A stretch of DNA of 64,000 bases from Epiperipatus broadwayi (GCA_028023455.1 JAQFVV010012394.1:21966900-22030899), one strand, 5' to 3'. Counted from the first letter of the stretch, positions 27,001 to 39,371 are shown. The notes: generated from the sequence alone by a model not told the origin. Program-made: numbers and translations.

Positions 27001-28879
27001 GACTCAGTGATGGACTTAAACTTTGCACTCCACCACTTGGTCAGAGTGAGGCAGATGATGGTTCTCCTGCATGATGTTGGAACCAAAAATACCCAAATAA
27101 ACACAGTGGCCGAATAAGACAAGCTGGATTACTTAAAGCACATAGCAGAATAATCTTCAGAATCCTAATATACAAGCTTATGATCCTCCCTATTTATATC
27201 TTTTTGACTTGCTTATCAGCAAAAATAAGATTCATCTGTAGTCATTTGAATCTTTCGATCTGTTGGTTGTAGATAATCTCTAACCTCTGATTTTTGGTCC
27301 GCAGTTTGATTTGCTTAATCATACCATTTACAAATTTTTATCTTTGAAAGGTATTAATAAAATAACTGTCTAAATTATATTAAATGTTTATCTTCCTATT
27401 TAATTAATCTGTTGATAAGCATTTTAATTACCTTTTCTAAGAATTTCATTTCCACTTTGTAATTGTTAATAAAAAAACACATTTTGTTTTAACATACTTT
27501 TAAAATAAATTTATTATTAATTATACTGTATACTTTTGTCTTTCATATAAATTATATATATAATTAAATTTGTTTAAAATATTTCAGTTTTAAAATTTCT
27601 TCAAATTTTTTTATGTATTATCACATGAAATATATATAAATATCACTTCAATATATACAAATATATGTTTACAAAGAATTTTCAAAAACAACATAATAAA
27701 AAATATTTTATGACATAAATTATAATTCTTTTTTAACTTCTTGCTTACTTTTAAACAAAAGATAAGTTAGTCCAATCAAATTTTTTGCCATTAATCTTGC
27801 TCATGTAAAGTGGAGATTCTTCTTCTCTCTGTTTACCTTTATCCATGGGTTACATTTTTTTTTTTTCTCAGAAGTTATTTTCCTTTTTCTCCCTGAATCT
27901 TATTCAAATCTGCTAAGAATTCTGACTTGCTGAATATTACATTATTTTCTTAAGATTAGAAACAACTATAAGATTCTGCTAATTTCATATAAAAAATATG
28001 AAATAGTGAATAATAATAAATTATTAACTCTTTTTTTTTTCATGTTATTTTTCAATTCTAATTTTTATATCATTTTGTAACTAATTTTGATCTCAAAAAA
28101 ATATTAATTCCTTCTATTTGATATTTACTACTCTTTATTTTTATTTTCTCTCTGTTTCTCTCTCTCTCTCTCTCTTTATATATATCTCAGGTTTTTATTT
28201 TTTCTTGAATGAAAAGAATAATGCTTGAATTGTATATTTATAATTATTTTTAAAGCTGATATTTAATGACTTACTTTTGATGTTATTAATTTATTTTCTA
28301 ATTCTCTTAAATTGATATAGATGATATTTTTCTGGTACAATTTTTCTATCCTATTTTTCTTAACATAAATTATAAATATTCCACAATCAGTCTATTATTT
28401 ATTATTTTCTAATATGGGTCAAGTAAATATTCTTACATAGTTTATAGGTCATAATTTTTGAGAATAAATTAATAGCAGCACATTGAAAAGCATTTTTAAA
28501 TATAATGATTGCCTTTGATAATGAAAAGGCACTAAAGTTGTACAGTATTTAGTATTTTGAATGTTTTTCCAAGTATGAAATAACATTATTATTGCCATTA
28601 TTATTAGAAAATAAAAAGATGATTTGTAAATTATATAAGAAGATAGGAAAATAATACACAAAAGAGTGAATATAGAATATTTATAGTTTAAATTGAAAGA
28701 AAAAAGGGATTTCACTGATGGAGTTATTATAGTTTTTTTACAATTTGTGATAGTGGAATGTATTTCATTTTTATATAAATATGTAACAATAAGTTCACTA
28801 TACATTAACATTGTCAATTTTCCAGTCCGGGGCATATCCTTTGCTCTTTCCTCATATTTCAGTTAAACTTTATTTTTCC

Positions 28880-28990
28880 TAATCTATTTTCAATCCAATT
28901 TTTCAAAAGAAATCCATCCCATTATCCTTAAATACTCTCATTAGATGCCCACAAGTCATTATCCAATGCTTTATCAATCTACTTTTTTTT
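28880..28990 (-). mobile_element. Possible LINE C-terminal remnant
   Basis: A short minus-strand reading contains CGHLMRVFKDNG, which resembles the GHVxRM segment after the reverse-transcriptase domain of some non-LTR elements. Both sides are disrupted. It could be chance. Confidence 0.25.
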
Positions 28991-29454
28991 AAATTCTAAA
29001 ATAAATTATCTGACCAATATAAAATGTCTCATTTCCCAATATTAAAGCAGATATTATCATACCTTTCTGAATCTTATATTTATCGTATAATGCAACATAC
29101 ACCTGGGTCTCGTTTTATGCGGTAGATAGGTTCCTCAGAAAACGTGCACAAAAGAAATCGCACAAAAATAGACTTAACTTACCTTGAAAACTGGGGATAC
29201 GTACTGTAATTTTCCAAAAATCGCATAAAAGCAAAGCAACAATGTAAAAATACTTTAAAATTTGTATTAAAAAAATACGAAAATAAAATATGACTAATAA
29301 AAAAAGTCAAATTAGAAAAAAATTGATACAAGACTTTTTTTATTAACTACATTATTTAATTTTATTCAAAACAATATATTTTTATGCGTAATTTACATTT
29401 TTTTCATACATGTACGGTATTTTAATTATTATCGCTATTTGAGACATCAGATTC

Positions 29455-29515
29455 GTCATGATGTGATGTGAGGTACTGTAGCTTCTCCTTAAACGAAGTC
29501 AAGAGGAAATACAAC
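29455..29515 (-). mobile_element. Solo LINE 3' tail
   Basis: On the minus strand this reads TTGACTTCGTTTAAGGAGAA, then a few bases, then CACATCACATCA. The same order ends the plus-strand LINE at 61089-61135. Only the last 60 or so bases are present, which fits an extremely 5'-truncated insertion into the host transposon. A coding reading is also possible here but is unlikely given the match. Confidence 0.55.
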
Positions 29516-29694
29516 TAAAATGTTTTCCAATCGCTATTGATCCTTCCCATTTCGCTAAGCGATCTAAAATTGAAACTTTTGTTTCCAAAGAAATTCATTT
29601 TCCTGAGTTTTTTTTTCTCTCCGTTAGAATAAACTAAAAGTTTAAAATAAAAATAAGAACTTAGACTTACGATAATAAAAAGACACTGACTCAC

Positions 29695-29889
29695 CATTGT
29701 TGGGCAAAATTTAATTAAAACTAACAATTAAAAATTAAATTCTTATTTTTGTCTTTAATTTTTTAATTTTCAATTCCGTTTAAAAATCAAATTTCATTGT
29801 TTCACATTACCTCGTTACATAATTTTTAAATTGTTAATTACAATTAAAAATCAGATTTTAATTGTCAAATTTAATTGTGCCCACCGCTG
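29695..29889. mobile_element. hAT-like MITE nested in the pogo-like element
   Basis: The left end CATTGTTGGGCAAAATTTAA and the right end AATTGTGCCCACCGCTG are imperfect inverted repeats of the CAGNGGTGGGC type. Eight-base flanks TGACTCAC (29687-29694) and TTACTCAC (29890-29897) match at 7 of 8, the duplication size of hAT transposons. It is 195 bases long with no coding capacity. Confidence 0.75.
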
Positions 29890-29915
29890 TTACTCACCTT
29901 TTAAAAATAAATTTG

Positions 29916-30215
29916 CGGACACTAAACGATTAATTGATTACGTACTTGTTTTATAAAAAGCAAAAATTGAACGCGATTTAAAATGCAAAAACAACAACAT
30001 ACATCGTATAGGCATCTATAACGTTTGAACAGTTTTACATTATAATCTTGTAAAATTTATTACTTGTGGACACTAAATGATTAATTAATTACATACTCTT
30101 TTTATAAAAAGCAAAAATAGAACGTGATTTAAAATGCAAAAACAACAACAAACATAGTATTTTTCATCTATAACGTTTGAACAGATTTACATTATAGTCT
30201 TGTAAAATTTAATGT
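29916..30215. repeat. Tandem duplication, period about 151 bases
   Basis: Two copies (starting at 29916 and 30067) share GGACACTAAA, TTTATAAAAAGCAAAAAT and GCAAAAACAACAACA, and end near ATCTTGTAAAATTTA. The duplication is internal to the pogo-like element. Confidence 0.8.
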
Positions 30216-30315
30216 GTGTATATAAAATGGGGAAATTCTGATTTTAAGTGAATTATGAACTTTTTTATTACATAAAATCTATTACAGTACTATTATAAAG
30301 CGCTGAAAATATTGA

Positions 30316-30441
30316 AATTATTAGATGGAAGTTGAACTCCGTTAATGTGCTATTACTTTAAATATGACATGAGTGCACGAAATTTATAATATTTAAAGTA
30401 ATAGCGCATTATTGGAGCTCGACTTCTGATCTAATAATTTT
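30316..30441. repeat. Inverted repeat of about 50 bases per arm
   Basis: Left arm 30316-30366 and right arm 30388-30441 pair over most of their length (TGCTATTACTTTAAAT against ATTTAAAGTAATAGCG). It is internal to the pogo-like element. Confidence 0.75.
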
Positions 30442-30809
30442 TATCACATAAAAGAAAACCGCCTACAAAAATATTAAGAAGAATCATGAATTGCATAACT
30501 TCAAAATCGCATTAAATAAATCCGAATAAAATGAGACCCGGGTGTACTTGATTTTTAACAATTCCATAGTGATTGTTTTTTTAAATAGTCTCAACTTTAA
30601 TTTTTAATTGTCTGTACAATATCTGTATTTATTTAAGAAAATACTTATACTCTTTCATTTATTTGAGACATACTTTTCCATTGTCTTTTCTTTAATATAA
30701 TATTTTCCATTAATTATTAAAATATTCATATTTCTTCCCATCTCTAAACATTTCTCTAATATCAGCTTCATATTTTTATACTATTTGCAAATAATGTATC
30801 CAAAATACT

Positions 30810-31130
30810 CTCCAAATTTAAATCATTTTCTGATCTCTAGCCTCTTCTCTCCACTTTAGCTCAGCATATTTCCCTTATATCATCAATCCATCTTATATGT
30901 GGACTCTTTCTAGGCCCTGCAATCTCTTTTAATTTAGCTTAAGATTTTAAAGTGTCAATCTACTACTATCTCTTCTAGCAAAATAACAAGTCCAGCAACA
31001 ATTTAGTCTTCATTTTTTCAATGAGGTCAATAATACCTGTTTGTTCTTTTATTTATGTATTTCATTTTTGATCATTTCTTGTTCCTAACATGCATCTCTT
31101 CATTGAATGGTCTCTGTTAAGTGATAAATT
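30810..31130 (-). mobile_element. LINE C-terminal remnant, minus strand
   Basis: The minus strand reads GPRKSPHIRWIDDI in one frame, matching the GRPRxRWxDDI motif near the C-terminus of many non-LTR polyproteins, and then loses frame. A dead fragment; it is unlike the CCHC-bearing family at 60 kb, so it belongs to a different LINE. Confidence 0.45.
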
Positions 31131-31179
31131 CTCAGATTCATGAGTAAGACTGCATTATGTATGCTTATTAAGCCATCAA

Positions 31180-31480
31180 ACATCACATGATCACCAGTCT
31201 TTATGCTTACACAAGCTGTTTTTCACAGCTGGAGGGTTGCATTTGATCCTAAGATCTAAGTGCAGTGCTCTCAGAGCCAAGGTTCCTCTGATGAAAGCCA
31301 TAAGCTAGAAACTAGGTTAGGGGTGTTGGGTGAGTAGGCAGTAGATAGAGGTGTTGCAAACTCTTCATAAATTAGTGCTATCCAGTGCAAGTCTTAGTAA
31401 TGAATGGGTGTATTTGCTGCCATTTTAATAGCTTGTATAGGCATAGGGAATGGCAATGTGATGCACTATGGCTTCTTCTT
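31180..31480 (+). mobile_element. FB foldback-family element with intact hammerhead-like core
   Basis: The left end is AAACATCACATGATCACC and the right end is the inverse of a similar terminus (GGCATAGGGAATGGCAATGTGATG). In the middle, CTGATGA (31288-31294) is followed by AAGC, CATA, AGCT, A and then GAAAC ending at 31312. The hairpin differs from that of the copy at 9.5 kb but still pairs. The next sequence is a minus-strand LINE whose 3' end abuts this element. Confidence 0.7.
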
Positions 31481-32500
31481 TATCGAAGTCAGTATTCTCT
31501 CATGACAAGGTGATGCATTGTGACTTCTTTTTTGAAGTCAGGAATCTCTCGGCCACTATGCCCAGAGAAACCTGTTAGCAACTTTATCTTCCCTTTCCAT
31601 TATCTGTTTCCATATTCTTCTCTATCCTGCTCCATCCCAATACTACAATATAATCTGTGTCAACTCCATGGCCTTTATATCAAAACCTCTTATCTTTTCC
31701 CAAACTTAGCATAATCCATCTTCTGTACAATCACTTTGTTTATATTTAATCTCCACAACTTCATTATTTGTATCCTTTCAGCTTTCAGATATTTGCATTC
31801 AATTAACAGATTATAATATTTTCCTTGCCTTCCTTACACAATTTGCAGACTAAATCGCCCATATTTTTCCATTTATGTGTATATTTCCTTATTATTAAAG
31901 ATCCTGCTTGAACCTTAAATAGTAAAGTACTTTCCTTGTTATTATCATAAATTAAGTCACATCCAATATTCTGTTTACTTATTTAAACTCTTTTTATTCT
32001 CCATACTAGTTCTCCATCTCTCTAACTCTGTATTCTTTATTACGCATCTATTCTTCTATCCCATTCCTTGACACTATAACGCTCAACATTTCTCCTAATA
32101 CAATTGCCCCACCTTTTTTTGTATAAGTATATTGACATAAATTCTTTATCCAAAATTTTCTGCATACCATACTACCTTTCTCACCCATTTGTTGCCTCTC
32201 CTTTACTCATAATGCAATTAAATACTATTTTGGCTATTCTCTTATTATCCATAAATTGCAATCTACTGAACATTTTCATTTTGCTTTTTGCATCTCTCAT
32301 ATAAAAACTTTGACCATCTCGTTTCTCTTTGAATTTATCTCCTTTTTCGTCCACACATCTGCATTTAATGCATGTCTTCCTACTTCTCTTTGCACTTTTT
32401 CTAAGTAATCTAACACCCCTTTACTAACACATAATGCATCATTACCATATGTTACCTTGCTACTGCCATTCCCTTCCATACCTAGCTACATCATATTTAT
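31466..32500 (-). mobile_element. 5'-truncated LINE, C-terminal reverse-transcriptase region, minus strand
   Basis: Minus-strand translation near 32297-32479 gives SKGVLDYLEKVQREVGRHAL, the same protein as in the plus-strand copy at 60183-61022, and the rest follows in broken frames down to the 3' UTR. The 3' tail is duplicated: the GACTTC(N)nGAAG and GATGCA blocks occur at about 31469-31505 and again at about 31511-31555. It is inactive. Plus-strand ORFs here are mirror images of the LINE. Confidence 0.75.
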
Positions 32501-33723
32501 TATATGAAAACACTGTTAATTTCTTTACCTATCCCTTTATTTTCTTTGCTTCATTTATCAAATTTTTCTCCCATTCATCTATTTACCACACGTAACTTAT
32601 AAAAATTCTTTCTCTTCTCTTTCTCCGATCATATGATGTAAGTGTGGGACATCTAATGAGAATTACGCGAATTAAAATTCGAAACACTTTACCCCCCCTC
32701 ATCTTATTCGAATAATTTTTTTTCTCCCACAACTTAGAAATGTTTTATAATGATTAAGTGTTTTAAAAAAACGGATTCATTGTCTATAAAACATAACTTG
32801 ATTGAAAAATATAAAGTACTATATTCGTTTTATTATATTTTTAAATAGTAAGGTGAAATATTAAATTCGTTTGTATATTTAACTCTAAATTGTATTCATT
32901 TTTATATATAATTATATAAAAGCTTTACTTTACTGCAAGAAAGTTATTAAGTCAATTAATATTTTTATTATTATCATTATTTTTTTTTTTTTTTGCTGTG
33001 AAATAAATTATCTAATTTCGTTTAATGTTTTTAAGGTGAAAATTCACTTGGTAAAATGGTGTATAATTAGATTATATCATCTATAATTATTTCCATTTCT
33101 GACTAGTATAAATAATGAATGAAACTTATAATGCCTGTGGCATAATATATGTTAAACATGTATTATAACTCTTATTCAAAACTTTTTCTGTAACAAATTT
33201 TGATTTATCTTTTTTTTTATTTCGTGGAATACTTTGTTGCTACTAGTTAGGATAATTGGAGAAAGAAGTATACTCTTAAAAAGTTGTGTGAAAATGAGAA
33301 TTATTCTATTCTCAAGAAGAATTTTAAAAAGCTACAGATTTTTAATTAGTCTGTATATCTCAGCTAATGTAAAAAAAAAAAACTGATGTCATTTTATTTT
33401 TTCTGTTTATTTGCTGCATTAATGAATAGAATTACAATTTACAGACTTACTTTGAATTTCAAATATTTTCAAACATTTTATCTTAATCTATCTTTGTAAT
33501 TATATATGTTGAATTATTTGCATCACTTAGAATTGTTAAAGTCTTTTAAAAAACTCAAACTTTATTTAAACATCAGATACATTCGACTGTTAGTATTAAC
33601 ACACAAGTTACTATAAAACACATTTTGCTTAGTATTATTCTATTTTGTTCAGATGTGTCTGATCAATGCTAGTATTAACAAAAGAATCAAACCTAGGATT
33701 TTTAGATTTGGTGATGCTGTAAA

Positions 33724-34084
33724 CCAGGGGTGCCAACAAGTCGACCGTGAGGCCAATATGGCAAGAGCTGTTGGGTAACAAGTGAAATAACCCAAATTAA
33801 ATCAAGATTTTTCAAGTTTTTTTTTTTTTGTTATTCTTGTTTTTGTTCTAAATTGTTTTCAATTCTAGATAAATGAAGTCCACTAAGCCGTATCGTTATT
33901 GAAAATAATATTTTAAATCTTGATTTAATTTAATTTGAATTAATAAATATTGTTAATAATTACTCATGGTGCTTTAATTCCCTTGGACATGAGTTTTTTT
34001 TGGTGTTAAATAATTGTTATTTTTTACTAGATAGATATATAAAAATAGTATTTCACTTATGAACCCAAAAGTTGGCCACCCCTG
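33724..34084. mobile_element. hAT-like MITE, 361 bases
   Basis: It begins CAGGGGTGCCAACAAGTCGA and ends AAGTTGGCCACCCCTG, inverted repeats of the widespread CAGGGGTGG(C/G)C type. Flanks are CTGTAAC on the left and CTCTAAAC on the right, compatible with a decayed 8-base duplication. The interior is AT-rich without coding potential. Confidence 0.7.
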
Positions 34085-35094
34085 CTCTAAACAACTAGTT
34101 TCTTTTTTCAGATAAACATTTAATCTATGATATTTATTTCCACATAAATTGCTCATAATTGAATTGATTTTTTTAAAACACTACTTTTAAGTCAACAATC
34201 TACTTAAATGAATAAAAATATTAGCTGTAAGAAAAATCTAAATTTTTAATTTGAGATCTATTAATAAACTCACGTATTTTTACTATGATCTTTTGTTAGA
34301 TTAGAATATGTAAATAAGAAAATTTTTTATTTCTGATGTGACAGCCTGATGGAATCCTATGGCCACCTTATTATATTTTTAAACAAATTTAAATGCAATG
34401 TATACAATAATTTCAATTTGAACACATCAAAATGAAATGTTATATGTTGCCAGAATGGAAAAATATCAAGGAATGTAGTAAAGCTGGCAAAATATCTTGA
34501 TTACCTTAGAAAAAATTAAAAAAACAAGACGATCACAAATTCTAAATTTTGAGAGTTAAATTTTATATTTTTATAGACATGTTCATTACATTTCTCGCAA
34601 AATTCTTAATAAAATGGTATATGCTTTTCTTGAGATAATTCTTTATTTAACATATTAAAAACTAGAAATCCTGGCAACTTTCATTTTTACCAGAAGTCCC
34701 ATCAATTTTTAGTGCATGCAGATATCTGTTAAAAATGGTATTTTAATAATAATTATTGTAAATTAAATATATAAAGAATAATTTATTATTTTTTTTATAT
34801 TTAGCACAATATAAAATATTAATATGAATAATCATAGTACTGATGTTTTTTATTATCTGTGGAAATCCTTATAGCTTACTAAGTAGACATTTTTTTTAGA
34901 AAAATTAGGATCAGTTACCTAATTTATTATAATGAAATAAATTAATTTTTTTATTATAAACTTTACTTACAAAAAATATATTTATATAAAAAGTGGAAAC
35001 AAAAATAACTATAAGTCACAAAAATGAAAAAATAAAATTGCTTACATTTAAACTACAATGGTATGAGATACTGCTACATAAAAAAGACACATAA

Positions 35095-35245
35095 GTCCTA
35101 CATTTCGTGAGCAAAATTAATGCTGAAACAGTAAGGTCTGCTTTGCAGATCTTCGTTTCACCTTTTCTCACCTACTTCCTACCCTCATACCTTAGTTTGA
35201 ACCCCAATCTATCGTAGTGTGTCTGCAATACACTTATATACCGAA
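35095..35245 (-). promoter_or_regulatory. Possible TATA promoter plus downstream hairpin in a repeat
   Basis: On the minus strand GGCGGGATTTTCGGTATATAAG gives a TATA-like TATATAAG near 35237, followed by CAGACACACTACG, a B-box-like GGGGTTCAAACTA and a hairpin, GATCTGCAAAGCAGACC (near 35140). It may be the head of a retroelement or small-RNA-like repeat. Not identified. Confidence 0.25.
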
Positions 35246-35688
35246 AATCCCGCCTAATTTTAAACCACGAGCACAATGCTTGTATTATATATATAACTTA
35301 TTCCCAAATAAAATAAAATATTATGAATTATGTATTTGTTCACATAATTTACATTTATTAAAAAGTAAGTTATATAAGTCGTAATTGCGCACACACTATG
35401 ATATCCATTTTAAAACATATCAAAATTATAAATTGTTAGTTATTTTGTTTGGATCTATTTACAAATATATTACCGTCGTAATATATTTTGATTTAAAATA
35501 AAATTCATTTAGTAAATATTAGTTTAGTAGATAGATTCAAATATTACAATTTAAAATAAAATAATTTTCGTTTTATTTAATAAAAATCATCCCAAATATT
35601 TCTGTTAAAATAAATGAGGGACAATAGTTTAATTATATAAGTTTATCTAAAAACAGCAGCTGTCCACTTAAGTTTTCTTTAATTAGTA

Positions 35689-35801
35689 GCAGTAATTTTA
35701 ATTAAATCTAGTTTGTAATTCGAATGTCGACGGGGAAGTTAACAAAAGAAATTAATTAATGTTGAATTCCTTTAGACATTCGGATAGATTTAATTACAGC
35801 A
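35689..35801. repeat. Inverted repeat with CpG-rich centre
   Basis: TAATTAAATCTA with CGAATGTC (35699-35728) faces GACATTCG with TAGATTTAATTA (35775-35796). It lies at the left of the compositionally unusual block. Confidence 0.65.
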
Positions 35802-35839
35802 GATAAGTCCAATAATTTTGTACGCCCCAGGACAAATCT

Positions 35840-37840
35840 ATTGTTAAATTTTACTATAAAAAGGATGTTTTTCTTTTGTTCTCCATTCTAAGCTTTTCTA
35901 AGCTTTTAAAGAAGTCTAAGCTTTTAAAGAATTCTGAGTTGACTAAAGGTTTCTGAGTTGTCTAAAATTCTAATAATTTGCTAACCTTGACATGTCCGAG
36001 TAGAGGCGTTTAAGATGGCTATGTCCCCTCGGAATAGCCAGCCGCTGCTCCATACCATCAAAAAATTATCACACGGATCCCGGAACTGCTGCTGCCGCTG
36101 CCAAATATGAACATTCCAGATTTTGCTGCTGAATTATAAAACCTGCCGAACATCTACCTGCAAATGCTTCTCCAGAGGTAACCTAAATTAACCCAAGAGC
36201 TCTTGTGATCACTAACTAACATGCTATAGCTATTTAACATTGTTTTCTTATATTTCACAACTTCATTGTGTATTTATTTTGTGTGTTTAAATATGCTCAA
36301 CATTTTGCTCTCTATCCTTGGGTTAATATTTTCTATTTATAAAGCTTTCTTTTATTTTATTATGATAATGTGTCAGAATCGTCTTTGACCGAGTGAACTA
36401 TTCCCTCTATTGAAAATAAGACGCCGCTATTAAGGCATATTTTAATTTTATAATTTTCCAATTTTATTGTCTTGCAAATCACTCGTTCGAGGGCGATTCT
36501 TTTCTTTAATGTAACATAATCACATAGTTTAAAATCTACATGTTATTGATTTTAATCTAATATAAGAGTATGTGCGAAGTCAATGATTAAATGTGTCCCC
36601 AAATGCATGATTGCGTATATAAATCTATACTTACTTTTCAAACCCGCAAGCATGCATTTTCTTATTTTAATTACCGTGTTCTATTTTAATTATAAAGTTC
36701 ATCATTGATGTCGAGAATGTGCGGACCCTTTTAAATGAATTTCAGGGAATTTGATTGGGCATTTCTCTTAATACAAGTAAAACCCATTTAGTATGTTTTT
36801 ATATACACTAGTCTCGTATTGCTGGTACATGAATTGGTTGTTGAGACCGCTTTGTTTTTATTTTCCAAGGATTCTTTACACGGCAAAGTCCGTTCTTTCG
36901 CTCATTGCAAATTTCCAGGCAGAGGGTGTTCACAAATGACACAGTCGCTAAGTTTCGGCTGTTTCGTCAAAATACTTTCCTACGGGTTAGCGGCGAGATG
37001 CCCTCCGTAATTATTCCGGATTTTCAATATTGTTTCATTTTATATTTATTTTACAAAGCATCCGTGACTTAAACGAGTCACACCCTCCAACTTTATAAAT
37101 TCACTGTCAGCAATACTGACCCCCCCATACAAACCAATTATTATTATTCTCAAATAAATGCTTTGATCACATTCCCACGTTTGCTTAGTAAGCTTTAGTC
37201 CGTTACTATTCTCGAAGTCAATAAATATTTTAGAACATTTAATTTCAAATATTTTTCTTAAACTTGTCTATTTACTCAAAGCATCTCGCACATATTCCTA
37301 TCTCGTCAAGCACATTATCGTAATGCTATTAGCCCGAGGAATAGAATATATCACTCTGTTTTAAAATCTTTTGTCATTGCTGAAATATAAATGCCAACAA
37401 TTATTTAATACGCGTCCCTGTCTCATATAAGCAGACAGTGGCGTTATATATATATTTATCTAAATAAATTGTGTGAAATTATTTTAAACTAAATTTTATC
37501 TCTTATTTTATTTGATTCCTATCACTGTCTCGGTCTATATATATATATTTTCTGCATTTCTTATGTAAATCCATAGACGTTAATTAGCCACCCAAACTTA
37601 TCTTAGTATAGAGTCTTTTGTTTCTCCCTGACCACCAGGCACCAGTAAAAGGTTATACTAGTTGTAGCATCAGATGCGTTATCACGCAGGTGGCCCTGTG
37701 AAATTTGGACTTTAGATTCGAACTTAGTATATCTAGAAGGCAACCCCTCCTAGAATGTTCAGTTTAGTGTCTGGGGTTTGAATTATGCAGTGTGTTAGCG
37801 AGATAGACGATTCTGACCGTTACAATGCTAATTATTTTTT
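35840..37840. mobile_element. Compositionally distinct block, perhaps an LTR-type retroelement remnant
   Basis: This 2-kb block is richer in G, C and CpG than the rest of the intron. A TATA-like CTATAAAAAGG sits near 35864, and CCGCTGCTCC, GCTGCTGCCGCTGCC and CGTTCGAGGGCG occur further along. An AGTTCGAATC sequence on the minus strand near 37715 resembles a pol III B box. I found neither a matched pair of ends nor a readable gag/pol. The small open frame at 36819-37010 has no recognisable domain. Confidence 0.3.
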
Positions 37841-39111
37841 TGCAAAATATAGATACAGTAATAAGTATTGAGATGGACATTTGTTCAATTTATAAAATTC
37901 TAGGAAATCAACGAATATAAAACATTTTATGCAATGAGAGATTTATCTAGCCCAGAAATTTTTTTATAGCATATTTATTAGTTCCAGAAGAAAAAATTTC
38001 TTAATAATTTTTTACCTAAAAATAAATGAGCGAGATTGTATAATCATAAATAATAGAAAACTTTAGTTCTGGAGATTTTGTAAAATTGCCAATGATTCAA
38101 TAACATTTTTGGTCAAAAGCTGTTCTGAGTCTAGTCATAACAATGATCCTAGTATAAAAGTGGGTGTTGCACTCAGTGCAGGTGTTTTCTTTGTCTTTTT
38201 TTTAAGGAATCGCAACTTCATCATCTTCTGAAAAATCACTGGGACAGCATTCCACCAATAATTGGTGTGAATCCAATAATTTTAGGGTATGTTTTATTAG
38301 AAGGATGAGTCATCTGAACTATAATTATGGCAATATGTTGAAGAACTAATGAGTAGAGAAACTTCATTTTTGATTTTGATATGCCCACAATGTTCAGTTG
38401 AAACAATTTTATTGTGTTTTCTAGGTGATCAGAAAATCACTCTGTAGATGGTATACCTGGCCCTTAAGATATTCCATGATTACCAGCACTATATAGTTTT
38501 TTTTTTCATGAGCCCAAAGCCTTCATCTTTTTAGTCATAGTGAAGGTATCTCTTATGATTCTTTCTGATCAAATTAAGCTGTATTATAATTGATTTGAAT
38601 CACTTATATTAGACATGATATGCCTAACTTATATGTAATAAATTATATATGGTATATGTAAGCTATATTATACATGATGTAAATAAATTGTATTATACAT
38701 AAATAAGTTATATTAGATATAATACAAACAAGCTATGTGTATCTATTATTTGATTTCCTTGTATGAAATAACACTCACAAGCTAACATGGATGCTGTTTT
38801 CAATCATGGTTATGACATAAAATGACACATAGGGGACTGAGACAATTTCATTTTTTATTTACAATTCCATATTAATGGATGAATGAAAGTCAACCCAATA
38901 TCCACTATGTGTATTAAGTTTTGAAATTATATTCATGCAAGCTAAAAATTTCTTTTACAGCTTTTTACAGATTTTTATCTGCGCAGGTGATTTTTATCTT
39001 GTATATAAATTGTAATAGAATTCTAATATAACAAACAATGGCAATCTACTCTTCTGTGCACTTAAACACAATGCAAGTGTGCTATTTTATTATAACCAAA
39101 CTTTCAAGAAG

Positions 39112-39202
39112 TCAGTTTTGACTATCTAACAGTCTCCTTGAGAACTCTTTACTTAAACAAATATGGAAAAACTTCTGAAGAAGACTGTTAGATAGTTAAA
39201 AT
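39112..39202. repeat. Palindromic repeat with hammerhead-like motif in each arm
   Basis: The left arm reads GTCAGTTTTGACTATCTAAC on the plus strand. The right arm reads CTTCTGAAGAAGACTGTTAG and then ATAGTTAAAATTG. CTGAAGA at 39175-39181 is followed by a short imperfect hairpin and AAAAT. It resembles the core in the 40.4 and 51.5 kb repeats but has lost the GAAA, so activity is not expected. Confidence 0.5.
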
Positions 39203-39371
39203 TGTTTTTTAATATTTGAATATCAAAATATTGTATTTACATAGTGTTAAGTGCATAGAAGAATGCAATGATACTGTTTGTTTGTATTAGTACTGATATA
39301 ACCACTGCAGTAGATAGTGGGGGGAAATCAAAATTAATACATTATTGTGTGTATATATTTTTTTTTTTTAG

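Larger units (their letters stand above)
29100..30544. mobile_element. pogo/Tigger-like non-autonomous DNA transposon with nested insertions
   Basis: Terminal inverted repeats are CACCTGGGTCTCGTTTTATG at the left (29100-29122 in full) and its near complement at 30522-30544, 20 of 23 bases matching. TA sits just outside both ends (29098-29099 and 30545-30546), the target used by Tc1/mariner/pogo elements. The end sequence, followed by tracts such as AAATCGCACAAAAATAGA, is typical of Tigger-type ends. No transposase is readable. Inside lie a LINE tail (about 29455-29515), a hAT-like MITE (29695-29889), a duplication with a period near 151 bases (29916-30215) and an inverted repeat (30316-30441). 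Confidence 0.75.
10526..39371 (+). other. Intron of about 28.8 kb, filled with repeats
   Basis: The intron runs from donor GTAAGA to acceptor TTTTTTTTTAG. The joined protein aligns without a gap to VEPH1 across the junction, so no exon seems to be missing. It holds LINE remnants (11.1, 12.5-13.3, 28.9 and 30.8-32.5 kb), FB elements (11.4-12.1, 16.5, 23.9 and 31.2 kb), palindromic MITE-like repeats (19.6 and 21.6 kb), a nested pogo/hAT complex (29.1-30.5 kb), a hAT-like MITE (33.7 kb) and a compositionally odd block (about 35.0-37.85 kb). A CT microsatellite sits at 28147-28176. I see nothing nameable in about 13.3-16.25, 16.7-19.55, 19.9-21.6, 21.75-23.9, 24.25-28.8, 32.5-33.7, 34.1-35.05 and 37.85-39.1 kb. 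Confidence 0.85.

Noticed and set aside
28449-28835. 128-residue minus-strand open frame
   Set aside because: Composition is that of random AT-rich sequence (Ile, Leu, Tyr, Phe, Lys); no domain, no splice context, no homology I recognise. The nearby 28880-28990 piece may be LINE-derived but does not extend into it.
32104-32304. Plus-strand open frame mirrored by one at 60314-60499 on the minus strand
   Set aside because: Both are antisense shadows of the LINE coding sequence.
36819-37010. 63-residue plus-strand open frame in the odd-composition block
   Set aside because: Length is within chance expectation for higher GC; no recognisable motif.
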